Shown here: positions 5,405 to 5,697 of the stretch, piece by piece | Layout: every line of letters begins with the position of its first letter | Position numbering within the stretch: the first letter of the stretch is position 1 | From: Pseudomonadota bacterium | GTDB lineage: Bacteria; Pseudomonadota; Gammaproteobacteria; Halothiobacillales; Halothiobacillaceae | Direction: 5' to 3' | Assembly: GCA_021795795.1 (NCBI GenBank) | Contig: JAJYPA010000528.1 | Location: 1 to 5,697, forward strand | Length of the DNA: 5,697 bases | The notes under the pieces: model-generated | What the model saw: only the letters and a program-made list of their open reading frames with translations | Told to the model about the DNA's origin: nothing | Databases searched by the model: none | Program-made: the position numbers and the translations under genes

Positions 5405-5697
5405 TCACTTCGGAACCTCAAGACCCTTTGCCTCAAAGGGGGTAAGGGTATTTATGACAGCCAATCCGTGGGTGAAAGCCTCGACGGCTTTTCCACGATT
5501 TTTAAATCGCCCTGAATGCACCACTTCATTGCGATGATCATTCAATAACTGGATATGCTTCTCTTGAATTTTCTTAATGTTTGTCCATGTCTCGCGTTGC
5601 CGCGCTATTGGCTGGACAAGCCGTAAAAACTTCCCAAAAATTCCGCTTGTATCCTTCAGGAGGTTGTCTACAAATCCCCATGGCAGATGATATTCGT
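5405..5697 (-). CDS. Integron cassette gene, C-terminal part of a second HEPN-like protein
   Basis: An open minus-strand frame enters at the right edge and ends at TGA 5407-5405, giving 96 visible residues; the start is outside the window. The key feature is LLNDHRNEVVHSGRF, which contains a canonical HEPN motif RNxxxH (Arg55, Asn56, His60 of the visible part). It follows a basic helical stretch (RETWTNIKKIQEKHIQ) and precedes another helix (KAVEAFTHGLAVIN), the helix-loop-helix setting expected for a HEPN active site. The protein ends EAKGLEVPK and its stop codon is one base before the attC R'' box, so it belongs to the next upstream cassette in the array. Length and N-terminal domains are unknown. 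A role as an RNase toxin or defence factor is inferred from the motif, and non-catalytic HEPN proteins also exist. Confidence 0.7.
   Translation of the reverse strand, partial: EYHLPWGFVDNLLKDTSGIFGKFLRLVQPIARQRETWTNIKKIQEKHIQLLNDHRNEVVHSGRFKNRGKAVEAFTHGLAVINTLTPFEAKGLEVPK

Noticed and set aside
5424..5440. CCCTTTG / CAAAGGG perfect inverted repeat with a 3-base loop
   Set aside because: It lies within the last codons of the partial cassette gene without a T-run and outside the attC boxes, so no role can be supported.
4951..5445. 164-codon forward frame across the HEPN-like gene start and the attC site
   Set aside because: It crosses the attC hairpin and is antisense to a cassette gene with correct cassette spacing, so it is a shadow.

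Overview
The window looks like an accessory (genomic-island type) stretch of a proteobacterium, most likely a gammaproteobacterium such as a Pseudomonas or Xanthomonas relative. This is inferred from an integron-type attC site of about 67 bp, an IS3-family transposase tail of a kind common in these groups, and the mixed base composition. No housekeeping gene is present. The genus cannot be fixed from this sequence.

Layout. (1) Positions 2-2455 (+) hold the C-terminal 817 or so codons of a large adenine DNA methyltransferase with a type ISP-like specificity domain; its N-terminus lies off the left edge. (2) Positions 2456-2786 hold no convincing gene. They do hold a 14-bp direct repeat, spaced 35 bp, that resembles the end of an IS21-type element. 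(3) Positions 2787-4185 (-) are a compact leftward gene set read from 4185 down: a 109-aa unknown protein, a 110-codon gene that appears frameshifted, and an intact CoiA-like nuclease that converges on the methyltransferase gene. (4) Positions 4267-4499 are the 3' end of an IS3-family element (64 codons of transposase plus a probable terminal end). (5) Positions 4493-5697 (-) are integron gene cassettes: a 272-aa HEPN-like protein whose attC site is cut off by the IS remnant, a complete attC site at 5337-5403, and the last 96 codons of a second cassette protein with a canonical HEPN motif (RNEVVH). The second of these two cassette genes is open at the right edge.

How it fits together. Three unrelated blocks meet here: a DNA-modification gene, a CoiA-like nuclease operon and the distal end of an integron cassette array, with transposon remnants at both joints. 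The cassette genes are read right to left, so the integrase, attI and cassette promoter, if present, should lie to the right of the window. The most notable signal is two successive cassettes that both carry Rx4H motifs typical of HEPN ribonucleases, a class used in toxins and phage defence. Together with the methyltransferase and a PD-(D/E)xK-type nuclease this suggests a defence-rich region. The defence role is an inference; the HEPN calls rest on motif and helical context only.
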